A DNA stretch of 33,408 bases, taken from Acidobacteriota bacterium. GTDB lineage: Bacteria > Acidobacteriota > Terriglobia > Acidiferrales > UBA7541. The notes under the pieces are model-generated. The model had not been told where the DNA came from, searched no databases, and was given only the letters and a program-made list of their open reading frames with translations. Location: positions 1-33,408 of the forward strand of contig QHYH01000147.1 in NCBI GenBank assembly GCA_003223215.1. The letters run 5' to 3'. The position numbers and the translations under genes were made by a program. Below, one piece after another: positions 1-7,188 of this stretch (position 1 is the first letter of the stretch; each line of letters begins with the position of its first letter).

Positions 1-33
1 CGAAATATCCTCATTTTGTTCATCGCTGTCCAT
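1..33 (-). CDS. Start of an unidentified gene running off the left edge
   Basis: Only the first 11 codons are inside the window, an acidic N-terminus (M-D-S-D-E-Q-N-E-D-I-S) with no stop before the edge. The ATG at 33-31 is preceded on the minus strand by a purine-rich GGAAGAG at a normal ribosome-binding distance, which is the main support. It would lie downstream of, and on the same strand as, the secreted protein at 226-639. No function can be assigned from 11 residues. Confidence 0.4.
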   Translation of the reverse strand, partial: MDSDEQNEDIS

Positions 34-225
34 GTGCGCTCTTCCCACATGAGACTTCTTGGATTGCCCGGCGTGGGCGTCAGGACGCCTGATCGCGCCG
101 TTCCTGCTTGTTCCAAAATACTGCCAAGGGATTTTGCAATGCACGCAGGGTGAGGCGTCCAGGCTGTGGCAGCGGGGGCTGCTGTTACCTGAACGCCACC
201 CAGCGCGGGCTGATGCGTAAACGGG

Positions 226-639
226 TTAGTTGCTTCCGGAAGAGGAAGAGGCCGCGCCCTTCTTGGGAGTTGCGGCCAGAAGAGCCTCGGTGCTAGGCAC
301 CGAAAGAGTGTAGGCGTAGTTTGCTGTTTCAATGCGACTGAGGAAATGCTGATCACCCACGGTCGCAAAGGCGAGCTTGGCTTTGTCATGAGGAGTGCCT
401 TCCGCATCAGTGGCAAACAGAACGACACCGACATGATTTTCCATGCTGCTGAGTAGCAGGATTCTGGAGTCCCAATCGTTGAGACGCGAGATTTTGTATT
501 CGCCTGCCGGAAACGTCTGACCGGCGGCTACGAACTGAAAGGGGATCTTCACTACGACTAGGGCCTGGGCCTTCGCGGGGATGGTGAGGCCAGCGACGCC
601 AACCAGGACCAAAAGCAGACGCACGAGTAGCTTTTTCAC
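226..639 (-). CDS. Small secreted protein of unknown function
   Basis: This 137-aa protein starts at a GTG with a good AAAGGAG site 6-7 bases upstream. Residues 1-25 are a classical Sec signal peptide: KK, then a Leu/Val-rich core, then an Ala-x-Ala cleavage site. The mature part begins with a run like V-K-I-P-F-Q-F-V-A-A-G-Q-T-F-P-A-G-E-Y, a pattern I recognise from abundant small exported proteins of Acidobacteria whose role is unknown. It is probably a compact beta-rich domain. The C-terminus is a low-complexity Ser/Ala/Gly tail. It has no Cys and no visible catalytic motif. It stands alone, with about 780 bases of non-coding DNA upstream. Confidence 0.8.
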   Translation of the reverse strand: MKKLLVRLLLVLVGVAGLTIPAKAQALVVVKIPFQFVAAGQTFPAGEYKISRLNDWDSRILLLSSMENHVGVVLFATDAEGTPHDKAKLAFATVGDQHFLSRIETANYAYTLSVPSTEALLAATPKKGAASSSSGSN

Positions 640-1421
640 GGTTTCTCCTTTGCACGTTTCGGTGTCGTTGCGGGGTAAACGACGCTTCGGAGGCTGAGGA
701 TTCCTCGGGCGGCGCTACGAACCACTCTTGCAACAATCTTCCGCAAAACGCTTACAACCGGTAAGACGCCCTCGTAGACGAAAAGTTTCGCCGACTCCAT
801 ATGAAAAGAATCGAGATGACCTATGAAATCTTTGAATGTAAATTTTTTCGCGGGAGTGCAACATTCTCGAGGTAAGCGGCATCGCGCTGCGCCGCAAAAC
901 TGTCGCAATCGGCGAGGAGAGGACAAAGCGGCGGCAAGTCGCTGCACTCCAAAATGAAGATGCCACCCTAAAGGGTGTCATCCGTCGCGGATGACCAGAA
1001 ACGCGGAAGTAAATCCGTGTTGCGTTCCGAAAACCCTTTTTGGGCTTGCGGCAGCCGCGGGAGCGTTTGTTCGATCTTGCGGATAGTTCGTTGAAGTCGT
1101 CGAAGCTGGTGTCAATAGAACCGCTCGTTCACTTACTTGACCCAAATTCGCTCTTTAAGGTTTCTTGGTTTGCTCACCCGCAGGGCGGCGGGATGAACAC
1201 CGGGACACCGTTCTTCCGGCACGCCGCCGTAGCAATGCGGCCAGGGCCATCCCCAGGCGCGGAACGAACGGGGACCGAACGGGGAGAGCTACCGGGATTT
1301 TCGGCCCTTTGTTTGATATACTGATAGGGCATTCAGACGAGGCTTTAGTTCTACAGCCTCACCAACCGTGCGAAAGCAACGGTGGTAGTCGCCAGACGAT
1401 GCGCCCAAGGAAAGGGAAACG
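640..1421. other. 780-base intergenic stretch, two tandem hairpins
   Basis: No convincing gene is seen here. The open frames on both strands have irregular composition and lack ribosome sites. The stretch contains a tandem hairpin pair at 964-994. A TATACT at 1317-1322, about 100 bases before the next start, could be a -10 box for the small genes that follow, but no good -35 accompanies it. A short AT-rich patch at 835-850 may belong to the promoter of the secreted-protein gene on the minus strand. Confidence 0.5.
964..994. repeat. Two tandem perfect hairpins
   Basis: CACCC-TAAA-GGGTG (964-977) is followed directly by TCATCCG-TCG-CGGATGA (978-994). Both stems are perfect and abut one another. 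No U-tract follows on either strand, so this is not a standard intrinsic terminator. It could be a regulatory or repeat element. Confidence 0.4.
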
Positions 1422-1616
1422 ATGAAAAACAAGACCAAATCCGTGCTGTACCATCCGTCGCGTAATGAAGTGGGTTATACCTGCGATGAACTCGCTAAAA
1501 TGTTCACGGCTGCGATTAAAAGAATGTCGCCCAAGGAAAAGGCGCAGCTAAGAGTCGAGCTTCGGAAAACATTCGACACGCCTTCGCAGCCGGAACCGGA
1601 TTTGTGGATGAACTGA
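1422..1616 (+). CDS. Small hypothetical protein, accessory region
   Basis: This is a 64-aa basic protein. The ATG is preceded by AAGGAAAGGGAAACG, a good ribosome site. The middle of the protein (residues about 18-50) looks helical and charged (C-D-E-L-A-K-M-F, then S-P-K-E-K-A-Q-L-R-V-E-L-R-K). This is typical of small proteins carried by integrated elements, but I do not recognise the family. It is the first of a tight co-oriented group of very small genes ending at 2414, just before a tRNA-Glu fragment, so it is probably mobile-element cargo or remnant. Confidence 0.5.
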   Translation: MKNKTKSVLYHPSRNEVGYTCDELAKMFTAAIKRMSPKEKAQLRVELRKTFDTPSQPEPDLWMN

Positions 1617-1636
1617 GGAGACCGCAGAGGGGAGCG

Positions 1637-1843
1637 ATGCGAGATCAAACATACATCGAGGCGATGTGGATTATGTTTCTACGAGCACCTGGACGACCGA
1701 CGGCACCGGGCGAAGTGCTGGACCTGGGCGAGATCGGTGCGACGAAAACCAAGGACTGGGAAAGGCTGACGCCGTATTCCCCCGGCTGTGAGAATTTGGG
1801 GTGTGAAGTTCGACAACGAACATCCGCTGCTGGCTTTTGTTGA
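1637..1843 (+). CDS. Doubtful small ORF in accessory gene group
   Basis: This 68-aa frame starts at an ATG with AGAGGGGA 4 bases upstream, 20 bases after the previous gene. A stretch around residues 25-50 reads like real protein (G-E-V-L-D-L-G-E-I-G-A-T-K-T-K-D-W-E-R-L). The last 20 residues look poor, whereas another frame there reads V-K-F-D-N-E-H-P-L-L-A-F-V-E before a stop. The gene may therefore be frameshifted near its 3' end. No function can be assigned. Confidence 0.3.
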   Translation: MRDQTYIEAMWIMFLRAPGRPTAPGEVLDLGEIGATKTKDWERLTPYSPGCENLGCEVRQRTSAAGFC

Positions 1844-2203
1844 ATGACCTGGAGGAACCGGAGAAGCCACCAGATTTTTGGTAACAAAATGATGTTCCCG
1901 ATCATCAATGCAGAAGACTGGACTTGTCCGTGTGGACGAAGACGGGAAGTGCTCGGAGAACCAGGGAAACGCCAGTTACGATGTGTTGTGTGTGAGGGGT
2001 ATGGCGGACCCTTCCTAACGAAACAGGATCGTGCATGGCTGGCAAGCATCAACGTGTTGCTGGCTCCGCCTGGGAGAATGCAGGAACTCATCGAGATAGC
2101 ACGACAACGCAGCCTGACATCGGATGAGAAACAGGAATTGCAAATCCTGTTCACGAGGCTTGCCCAACAAGATGTTCAGGTTCTGCGTGATGAGGGCTTG
2201 TGA
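1844..2203 (+). CDS. Small zinc-ribbon-like protein, accessory region
   Basis: The frame is 119 aa from the ATG at 1844. A start at 1889 or 1892 (M-M-F-P-I-I-N-A-E-D-W) is equally possible, because neither start has a strong ribosome site. The protein has a C-P-C-G ... C-V-V-C arrangement about 16 residues apart, consistent with a small zinc ribbon. A helical charged C-terminal half follows (S-D-E-K-Q-E-L-Q-I-L-F). The stop is 1 base before the next start. It is likely a DNA- or protein-binding accessory protein of an integrated element, and the family was not recognised. Confidence 0.5.
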   Translation: MTWRNRRSHQIFGNKMMFPIINAEDWTCPCGRRREVLGEPGKRQLRCVVCEGYGGPFLTKQDRAWLASINVLLAPPGRMQELIEIARQRSLTSDEKQELQILFTRLAQQDVQVLRDEGL

Positions 2204-2204
2204 A

Positions 2205-2414
2205 ATGCATTGCCTACGGTCGAACGGCACCGAAAGGAAATGGTTCAGGACCCGCGAAGCTGCTGAAAAATTCGCCGCTGATCCCAAGAATCATCCGGTT
2301 TATCTCGGAGATGTAGCGCATGTGTCCGGTAAGTGTGGTTTCTGGCATCTCTCCAGGCCGGAGCGGTTGTTCCCTGAATGGGAGACGTTGGAAGAAAATG
2401 CGACCGTAAACTGA
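2205..2414 (+). CDS. Small phage-like hypothetical protein
   Basis: This 69-aa protein is read from the ATG at 2205, one base after the preceding stop and with GAGGG about 8 bases upstream. Longer starts at 2124 or 2169 would overlap the upstream gene. It begins M-H-C-L-R-S and contains an R-T-R-E-A-A-E-K-F-A segment, then G-K-C-G-F-W-H-L-S near the end. That layout (basic strand, helix, Cys then W/H) resembles small proteins common in phages and integrated elements. The His/Cys positions suggest metal binding, but this is not proven. Confidence 0.5.
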   Translation: MHCLRSNGTERKWFRTREAAEKFAADPKNHPVYLGDVAHVSGKCGFWHLSRPERLFPEWETLEENATVN

Positions 2415-2500
2415 TGCCAAAACTTCTGAAACCTGACACCACGACCAGGAGACCCGCCTGCGTCATTCTCTAGGCGTTACACGGAGGGGATCGGGGAACC

Positions 2501-2599
2501 GTGCTACGTATTTTCCATGACTGGACAATTACGCCCGTTAAAACGCTCGTAAAGGTCACGGCGACTGGCTGGGAGATTGAGGAATTTGCAAGAAAGTAA
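2501..2599 (+). CDS. Very small ORF or gene remnant beside putative att site
   Basis: This is a 32-codon GTG-initiated frame with CGGAGGGG about 10 bases upstream, ending G-W-E-I-E-E-F-A-R-K. The in-frame stop upstream is at 2471. The good ribosome site is the only support. It may be a leftover of a larger gene of the element. No function can be inferred. Confidence 0.2.
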   Translation: MLRIFHDWTITPVKTLVKVTATGWEIEEFARK

Positions 2600-2613
2600 A
2601 ACAGGCTACGTCT

Positions 2614-2635
2614 AGTTGCACCCAAGTTGCACCCA
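2614..2635 (+). repeat. 11-bp perfect tandem repeat next to tRNA fragment
   Basis: AGTTGCACCCA occurs twice in direct succession (2614-2624 and 2625-2635), 90 bases before the tRNA-Glu 3' fragment. Short direct repeats beside a tRNA 3' end are commonly recombinase arm-type sites. That role is an inference here. Confidence 0.6.
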
Positions 2636-2724
2636 GACCTATCGTTTGGCTCCGTTTGCGACCGTTGTTTTTGCTTGGTAAATCGTTGATTTTTCGAGTT
2701 TCCGGCGTTTTAGAACAGGTCGTT

Positions 2725-2773
2725 CAGCCCTCTCAAGGCTAAAATCAGGGTTCGAATCCCGGTATCGCTGCCA
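2725..2773 (+). other. 3' half of a tRNA-Glu(CTC), probable attachment site
   Basis: The sequence folds as the 3' part of a tRNA. The anticodon stem is AGCC/GGCT (2726-2729 with 2737-2740) around loop CTCTCAA, with U33 in place and anticodon CTC. It is followed by a 4-5 nt variable region, a T-arm with loop TTCGAAT (2751-2757), the 3' acceptor strand TATCGCT, discriminator G and an encoded CCA (2771-2773). G73 fits tRNA-Glu. The matching 5' acceptor strand (AGCGATA) and a D-arm are absent upstream, so this is a fragment, not a working gene. Such duplicated 3' ends mark the far end of elements integrated in tRNA genes. The intact tRNA-Glu would be expected outside the window. Confidence 0.7.
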
Positions 2774-3031
2774 AATCTTTTCAAGCACCATTCAGGATTC
2801 CCGTCAGAATCGGCTAAGACCATAAAATCATTGGACTTACGCAGCTATCTTGTCATCGGCGCGCGGTCTCAAGTTTGTCTCCTAACGAGCGGCGCTCACT
2901 CTGGAACGGATCGCTAAGCGATGGACGAGGAAAGCGACCGTTTGACCGACATCCTTGTGAAGCCGTGCCCTCCGTCTTAACGATTCAGACACTCCCCGGG
3001 CATTTTGTCCGCGTGCCACGGGAGTCTCCTC

Positions 3032-3037
3032 TATACT
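3032..3037 (+). promoter_or_regulatory. Possible -10 box for the membrane protein gene
   Basis: TATACT lies 20 bases before the ATG at 3058. No clear -35 is present at 16-18 bases. If it is used, the transcript would have only about 14 leader bases and no Shine-Dalgarno sequence, since the bases before the ATG are AAAAACCACC. Confidence 0.3.
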
Positions 3038-3057
3038 TTTCCTATCGAAAAACCACC

Positions 3058-4806
3058 ATGTTCCAGCACCTTGATATCGTGATTTCTTTTGTCGTCCTCA
3101 TCCTCCTCGCCAGCCTGTTCATCACGGCGGCCACGCAGGTTGTCGTCAGCCTGCTAGGCCTGCGCGGTGCCAATTTGCGGCGCGGCCTACTGGACCTAAT
3201 CGAAACCGCCTATCCGGATCAGGAAGCCAGACGCTGGGCAAAGGAAATTGCCCGCAGAGTCTTGCGTCACCCCACGATTTCTGACTCGATCTTTTCGCGC
3301 TTTCGCCTTCGTGCGGACCGGATCCCCTTCATTGCGCCGGAGACCGCAGGGAAACTGCAAGGCGCCAGCGCCGCAATTCCCCTGTTGCCGTGGATCATGG
3401 GTGGGGTTGCAGGCTTTTTCATCACTCCAATCGTAGTGGCGATTGCCAAGCGCCTGTTCTCCGCAGCTATTTGCCAATATTCGGACTTTCTGGCTGGCTA
3501 CGTTTCAGCGATCAATTTCTGCACCCATCCCTGGCGCACCGGGGCGCTCGCAGGAGCGATTCTTGGCGGGCTGCTCAGCCGTTGGCGCCTGGCCACTTCG
3601 GTCCGTGTCGATGAGCTGCTCGCCGTCCTCGAAAAGCTCGCCGAACCGCTTCCCGGAACCCTGCCCGATGCTGCCCAGCGCGCAATGCTCACGATCGCGT
3701 GGAGGGAGCCGACCGCTGGCGCGAGGCCAGAAGCGGAGCAAGCGGCTCGGCCTGTCCACTCGAGGCCCTATTTCGATGAGGGCATCGCCTCGCTGCCGAG
3801 TGAAGGTCTCTCCCCGGCGACTGCGGATTTCGAGGAAGGCATCGTTCGCCACGCGGAGCCGGTCGAAACGGAGGGAAGAATCGCCGTTGCGGTGGAAAAC
3901 TCGACAGTGCAAACGAAGGAACCCGAGCCGGAATCCATTCCTGCCACGGAAGGATTGACCGAGGTCTCTACTCCGTCCGAGCCGCGCTTGGAAGGCGTGC
4001 GGGCCTGGTTCGATCACGTCATGGACAGGGCTTCGCAGCGCTTTACTCTGCAAGCACGCCTTGTAACGGTGGTGCTCTCTTGTATCTTCGTCTTTGCCGG
4101 GCGCTTTGACGCCGTTTGGCTGTTGCGGTCGATGTCCCAAAGAGCCGAATTGCGCGCCGGACTGGCCGCCACCGCGGAAGGGCTTGACAAGCACGCGGAG
4201 CAATTCTCCCGGTCAAAGCCAGGCGCTCGCACCGTTGTGCCCGACGTCTATCGCAAGGCCATGGTCTCCATTTTGCGCACCATTCCCGGCGTCCCTGAAG
4301 GGAGCGACGCAAGACCTCCGGTAAAGCACAGAGCACGGGCGAAAGATCGAGAAAAAGCCGCCGCCACCCCGGCTCCCACCGAAGACAGTGTCACCGCCGG
4401 CGCGAAATCCAAAGCGATGCACGAGCTCGAAACTGCGCCGGGATTTGCCAGCCGAGAGGACGCCGAGTCTTGGCTGCGCAAGACCTTGGATGGAAATCCC
4501 GCACGCGAGAGCCTGGCTGTCGCCTACCAGCAAGAGGTGAACGCCGAGCTGGTCAGCGATTCCGACAAGCTCATTGACGAGTCCGCTTCGCTGAGGAGCG
4601 AACTCACGCGCTCGGAGTTCAAGCTCTTCCACGACGGACAAGCCGGGCCGCTGTCCCCGAGCGAACTAGCAAGCCTTTTGGTCACCGTAGCATTTCTGAG
4701 CCTGGGCGCGGCGTTTTGCTACAACACGCTTAAGAAACTCGCGAGCCTCCGCCCGCAATTGGCAATCAGCCAAGATCTCGAGCGCAACCACGGGAAGCCG
4801 GCCTAG
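3058..4806 (+). CDS. Hypothetical multi-pass membrane protein
   Basis: This 582-aa protein of unknown family starts at 3058, because the upstream in-frame extension has non-coding character and no ribosome site. Hydrophobic segments are at about residues 6-34, 105-130, 160-176, a central one (V-V-L-S-C-I-F-V-F-A-G) near 340, and a final one near 550. Between the third and central segments lies a long Pro/Glu-rich, low-complexity linker. After the central segment there is a soluble helical region containing a Lys/Ala/Pro-rich stretch. The layout suggests a membrane anchor holding two cytoplasmic or periplasmic segments. It is not co-transcribed with an obvious partner. It sits directly after the tRNA-Glu fragment, so it is probably the first resident chromosomal gene after the element. 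Confidence 0.75.
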   Translation: MFQHLDIVISFVVLILLASLFITAATQVVVSLLGLRGANLRRGLLDLIETAYPDQEARRWAKEIARRVLRHPTISDSIFSRFRLRADRIPFIAPETAGKLQGASAAIPLLPWIMGGVAGFFITPIVVAIAKRLFSAAICQYSDFLAGYVSAINFCTHPWRTGALAGAILGGLLSRWRLATSVRVDELLAVLEKLAEPLPGTLPDAAQRAMLTIAWREPTAGARPEAEQAARPVHSRPYFDEGIASLPSEGLSPATADFEEGIVRHAEPVETEGRIAVAVENSTVQTKEPEPESIPATEGLTEVSTPSEPRLEGVRAWFDHVMDRASQRFTLQARLVTVVLSCIFVFAGRFDAVWLLRSMSQRAELRAGLAATAEGLDKHAEQFSRSKPGARTVVPDVYRKAMVSILRTIPGVPEGSDARPPVKHRARAKDREKAAATPAPTEDSVTAGAKSKAMHELETAPGFASREDAESWLRKTLDGNPARESLAVAYQQEVNAELVSDSDKLIDESASLRSELTRSEFKLFHDGQAGPLSPSELASLLVTVAFLSLGAAFCYNTLKKLASLRPQLAISQDLERNHGKPA

Positions 4807-5222
4807 GAAATCCCCAGCGAAAATTGTCGTGACGTGAATCGCCGGCGATATGGAACGCTTGACAGAAAAGCGGGGCGGGTCGAGGCTTATCCGCAAATCC
4901 ACCTCGAAATTCGCCGTACGGCAGACCATGCCCAGTGCGTGCGAAGTGACCGCTGCGGCAGCAGCAACCCGATAACGTCCCTGCTTTCCACTCTGTCTTT
5001 TTGCGGGGCGTGGCAGGAGCAACGCCATGCCCCTGGTGTTGAACGGTAGTTTTGCGCTGCCAAATTGGTCGATCCTTCCCGCGTTTTTCCACAGCCGTTG
5101 ACGTTTCTTCCATCCATTGCATCAGGTCTTTCGATTGACGCTTGCAACGCGCCCGCGATACGCTATTGCGCTCGCCAGTGTTCGGACCTGAGCGTGAGCC
5201 CGATTCCAATTTGAGGAGCTTC
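4807..5222 (+). promoter_or_regulatory. Intergenic region with glnA promoter
   Basis: No gene is seen in these 416 bases. A sigma-70-like promoter is visible: TTGACG (5135-5140), an 18-base spacer, then TACGCT (5159-5164). This would give a leader of roughly 50 bases before the glnA start at 5223. The -35 is a strong match and the -10 only moderate. I see no clear sigma-54 GG-N10-GC element. Confidence 0.45.
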
Positions 5223-6653
5223 ATGTCGAACGAACTTCGCAATTTCCTAGCCCTTTCTTACGATGAGCTGGAGCAATTGAATCTGAAGGCCAAAGAACAG
5301 CGCAAAAATCGCGTGGCCGCGCACAAAATCCAGGAAGAGCGCCTCAAGTACCTCACCGACGAAAAACGCATTAAAGCCGTCACCGTTTTGTTCAGCGACC
5401 TCGAAGGCCGCCTGCACATGCTCGACTATGACAAGAAGTTCCTCATCAAGAGCTGGGACAACTTGACCTTCGACGGTTCCTCCATTCGCGGCTTCACCGC
5501 GCAGCGCGAAAGCGATCTTCGCCTAGCCATGGATTGGGGCTCTTTCTACTGGCCTCCTGCGGACGTATTCGGCTCCGGCAAAGTTCTGGTCTTCGGGCAT
5601 GTCATCGACAAGGATGGGACGCCCTACACCGCGGACATTCGCGGCGTCCTCAAGGGCTACGCCGACGGGCTGTTCGACAAGAAGGGCTACACGCTCAACG
5701 CCGCCAATGAAATCGAGGGCTTCCTCTTCGCCGGCCCCAACGCCGAGCGCCGCTATCACGAAACCGGCAAATTCGAATACGTCAACACCGGCGGCTACTA
5801 CCACTCGCTTCCCGGCGACCCTTTGCGCACCTTCATCGACGCCACGGCCGAGGTTCAGCGCGCCATGGGCTTCCAGAACGAAAAGGATCATCCCGAAGTC
5901 GCGCCCTCGCAATTCGAAATCAACTACGGCTACGGCGAAGTGGTGCAAGCCGCCGACCAGATTCAACTTTACAAATTAGTTTGCCGCCAAGTCGCCACCA
6001 ATATGGGCTTCACCGCCAGCTTCCTTCCCAAACCCATCGTTGGCGTCAATGGCAGTGGCATGCACACCAACGTTTCCGTCAGCAAAGATGGCAAAAATCT
6101 TTTCTGGGATCCCGAAGGTGAGGAAAAGCTGAGCCCGTTTGGCTGGGACTTTGTCGACCGTATTCTCACCCACGGCAACGACATGTGCTTGCTCATCAAT
6201 TCGAGCGTCAACGCCTACCGCCGCCTCGACCCGCACTTCGAAGCACCCAATCAGCTCAACGCTTCTCCTACCAACCGTGGCGCGATGGTGCGCATCCCCA
6301 TCGGCAACGAACGCAGTATGCGCACCGAAGTGCGTGCAGTCGCTCCCGACTCCAATCCCTACCTGGTGATGTACGCGATCTTCAAGTCTGGCTTGGACGG
6401 CGAAATCGCCCAGATCAAGAATCTGCGATCCGCCCAGCGCTACTTGCCGGACAACATCTACACCGCGATCGAAAATTTCGAAAAGGCCGAATGGACCACG
6501 GCGCTCCTTGGCGCCGACGTGAAGGCCCGCTACGTTGAACTCAAGCGCACCGCCGCGGATCGCTGCCCGCGGTCACTCGGCACCATCGTGAAAGCGCAAG
6601 AGGTTCAGTTCCACCACGAGGTCTACAACCAGTTCCTCTGGAACCTGTTCTAG
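5223..6653 (+). CDS. glnA: Glutamine synthetase, type I
   Basis: The 476-aa enzyme makes glutamine from glutamate, ammonia and ATP in the cytoplasm and is the main ammonium assimilation step. The start at 5223 follows GAGGAG by 4 bases. A 27-residue upstream extension in frame is rejected, because it overlaps the promoter. GS signatures are all present: D-G-S-S-I-R-G-F (84-91), the metal-ligand segment N-E-I-E-G-F-L-F (162-169), H-P-E-V-A-P-S-Q-F-E-I-N (223-234), N-G-S-G-M-H (276-281) and N-R-G-A-M-V-R-I-P (351-359). The canonical adenylylation loop N-L-Y-D-L-P is not present. After K-N-L the sequence is R-S-A-Q-R-Y-L-P-D-N. Control by GlnE-type adenylylation is therefore doubtful. It is monocistronic, followed by a hairpin and a broken zinc-ribbon gene. 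Confidence 0.95.
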   Translation: MSNELRNFLALSYDELEQLNLKAKEQRKNRVAAHKIQEERLKYLTDEKRIKAVTVLFSDLEGRLHMLDYDKKFLIKSWDNLTFDGSSIRGFTAQRESDLRLAMDWGSFYWPPADVFGSGKVLVFGHVIDKDGTPYTADIRGVLKGYADGLFDKKGYTLNAANEIEGFLFAGPNAERRYHETGKFEYVNTGGYYHSLPGDPLRTFIDATAEVQRAMGFQNEKDHPEVAPSQFEINYGYGEVVQAADQIQLYKLVCRQVATNMGFTASFLPKPIVGVNGSGMHTNVSVSKDGKNLFWDPEGEEKLSPFGWDFVDRILTHGNDMCLLINSSVNAYRRLDPHFEAPNQLNASPTNRGAMVRIPIGNERSMRTEVRAVAPDSNPYLVMYAIFKSGLDGEIAQIKNLRSAQRYLPDNIYTAIENFEKAEWTTALLGADVKARYVELKRTAADRCPRSLGTIVKAQEVQFHHEVYNQFLWNLF

Positions 6654-6677
6654 CACCCTTCCTTGTTGCGAATTGGC

Positions 6678-6700
6678 GGGGCACGATAGGATCGTCCCCC
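6678..6700 (+). terminator. Putative glnA terminator hairpin
   Basis: GGGG-c-ACGAT / ATCGT-c-CCCC around an AGG loop gives nine pairs with one C-C mismatch, 25 bases after the glnA stop. There is no U-tract, so it may be a weak or Rho-assisted terminator. Confidence 0.4.
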
Positions 6701-6723
6701 AGGGAAACCCGCTGCGCCCACCC

Positions 6724-6977
6724 ATGAGGGAACAAAAACCACAACCCGTGGCGGTGTGCACTCGCTGCGGAGCCGTTTCCTACTCCCCGGAGATGATGAA
6801 TGGCCAATGCTCTCAGGTGATTGTGGGCAAGCGCTGCCCGACGTGATTGGCAGCGCGGGAAACAAAGCCGAATGGGAGGCCTGCCCCGGCTGTCTGGCTA
6901 CCGGACCCGCAAATGAGAAACCGTGCGGGCAATGCTGCGGAGTCGGCTGGGTGTATGTCCGCAACCGCAAGCAATGA
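6724..6977 (+). pseudogene. Zinc-ribbon protein gene with a frameshift
   Basis: From the ATG at 6724, 40 codons read as a zinc-binding protein: V-C-T-R-C-G-A-V, then N-G-Q-C and K-R-C-P. They end at a TGA at 6844. The -1 frame continues with matching character to 6977: W-E-A-C-P-G-C-L, then P-C-G-Q-C-C-G-V-G-W-V and a basic end R-N-R-K-Q. Joined with a shift near 6840-6870, the two parts form an approximately 84-aa protein with two or more Cys pairs. The original frame after the TGA has no such Cys pattern. The simplest reading is a one-base deletion, in the genome or in the assembly. No strong slippery heptamer is visible. The function is unknown, probably a small regulatory or redox zinc ribbon. 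Confidence 0.5.
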
Positions 6978-7188
6978 GGGAACTGACAGGTTGGCCTTTT
7001 TCGCACTTCGAGCTGCCTATTCTCTCCGTTTTCCTCCATCGTTCTTTGGAGCTTGCAAGGCAGCGAAAAGAATTTCGGGCACGCAACCCCGATATTTCTT
7101 GCAGGTCCAGAGGAGTTAGGCCGCGAAATTGCGTCCTGAAGGCCTCGGTCTGAACTTTACTCCTGACTCCTGCGTCCCTACGACGGCC

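Noticed and set aside
2875-3057. Longer N-terminus for the membrane protein starting at 2875
   Set aside because: The 61 extra residues are not hydrophobic or domain-like, there is no ribosome site at 2875, and a TATACT promoter-like box lies within it.
6724-6846. TGA at 6844-6846 as a second selenocysteine site
   Set aside because: Reading through the TGA in the same frame gives no Cys pattern or zinc-ribbon character. The Cys-rich continuation is in another frame, so a frameshift fits better.
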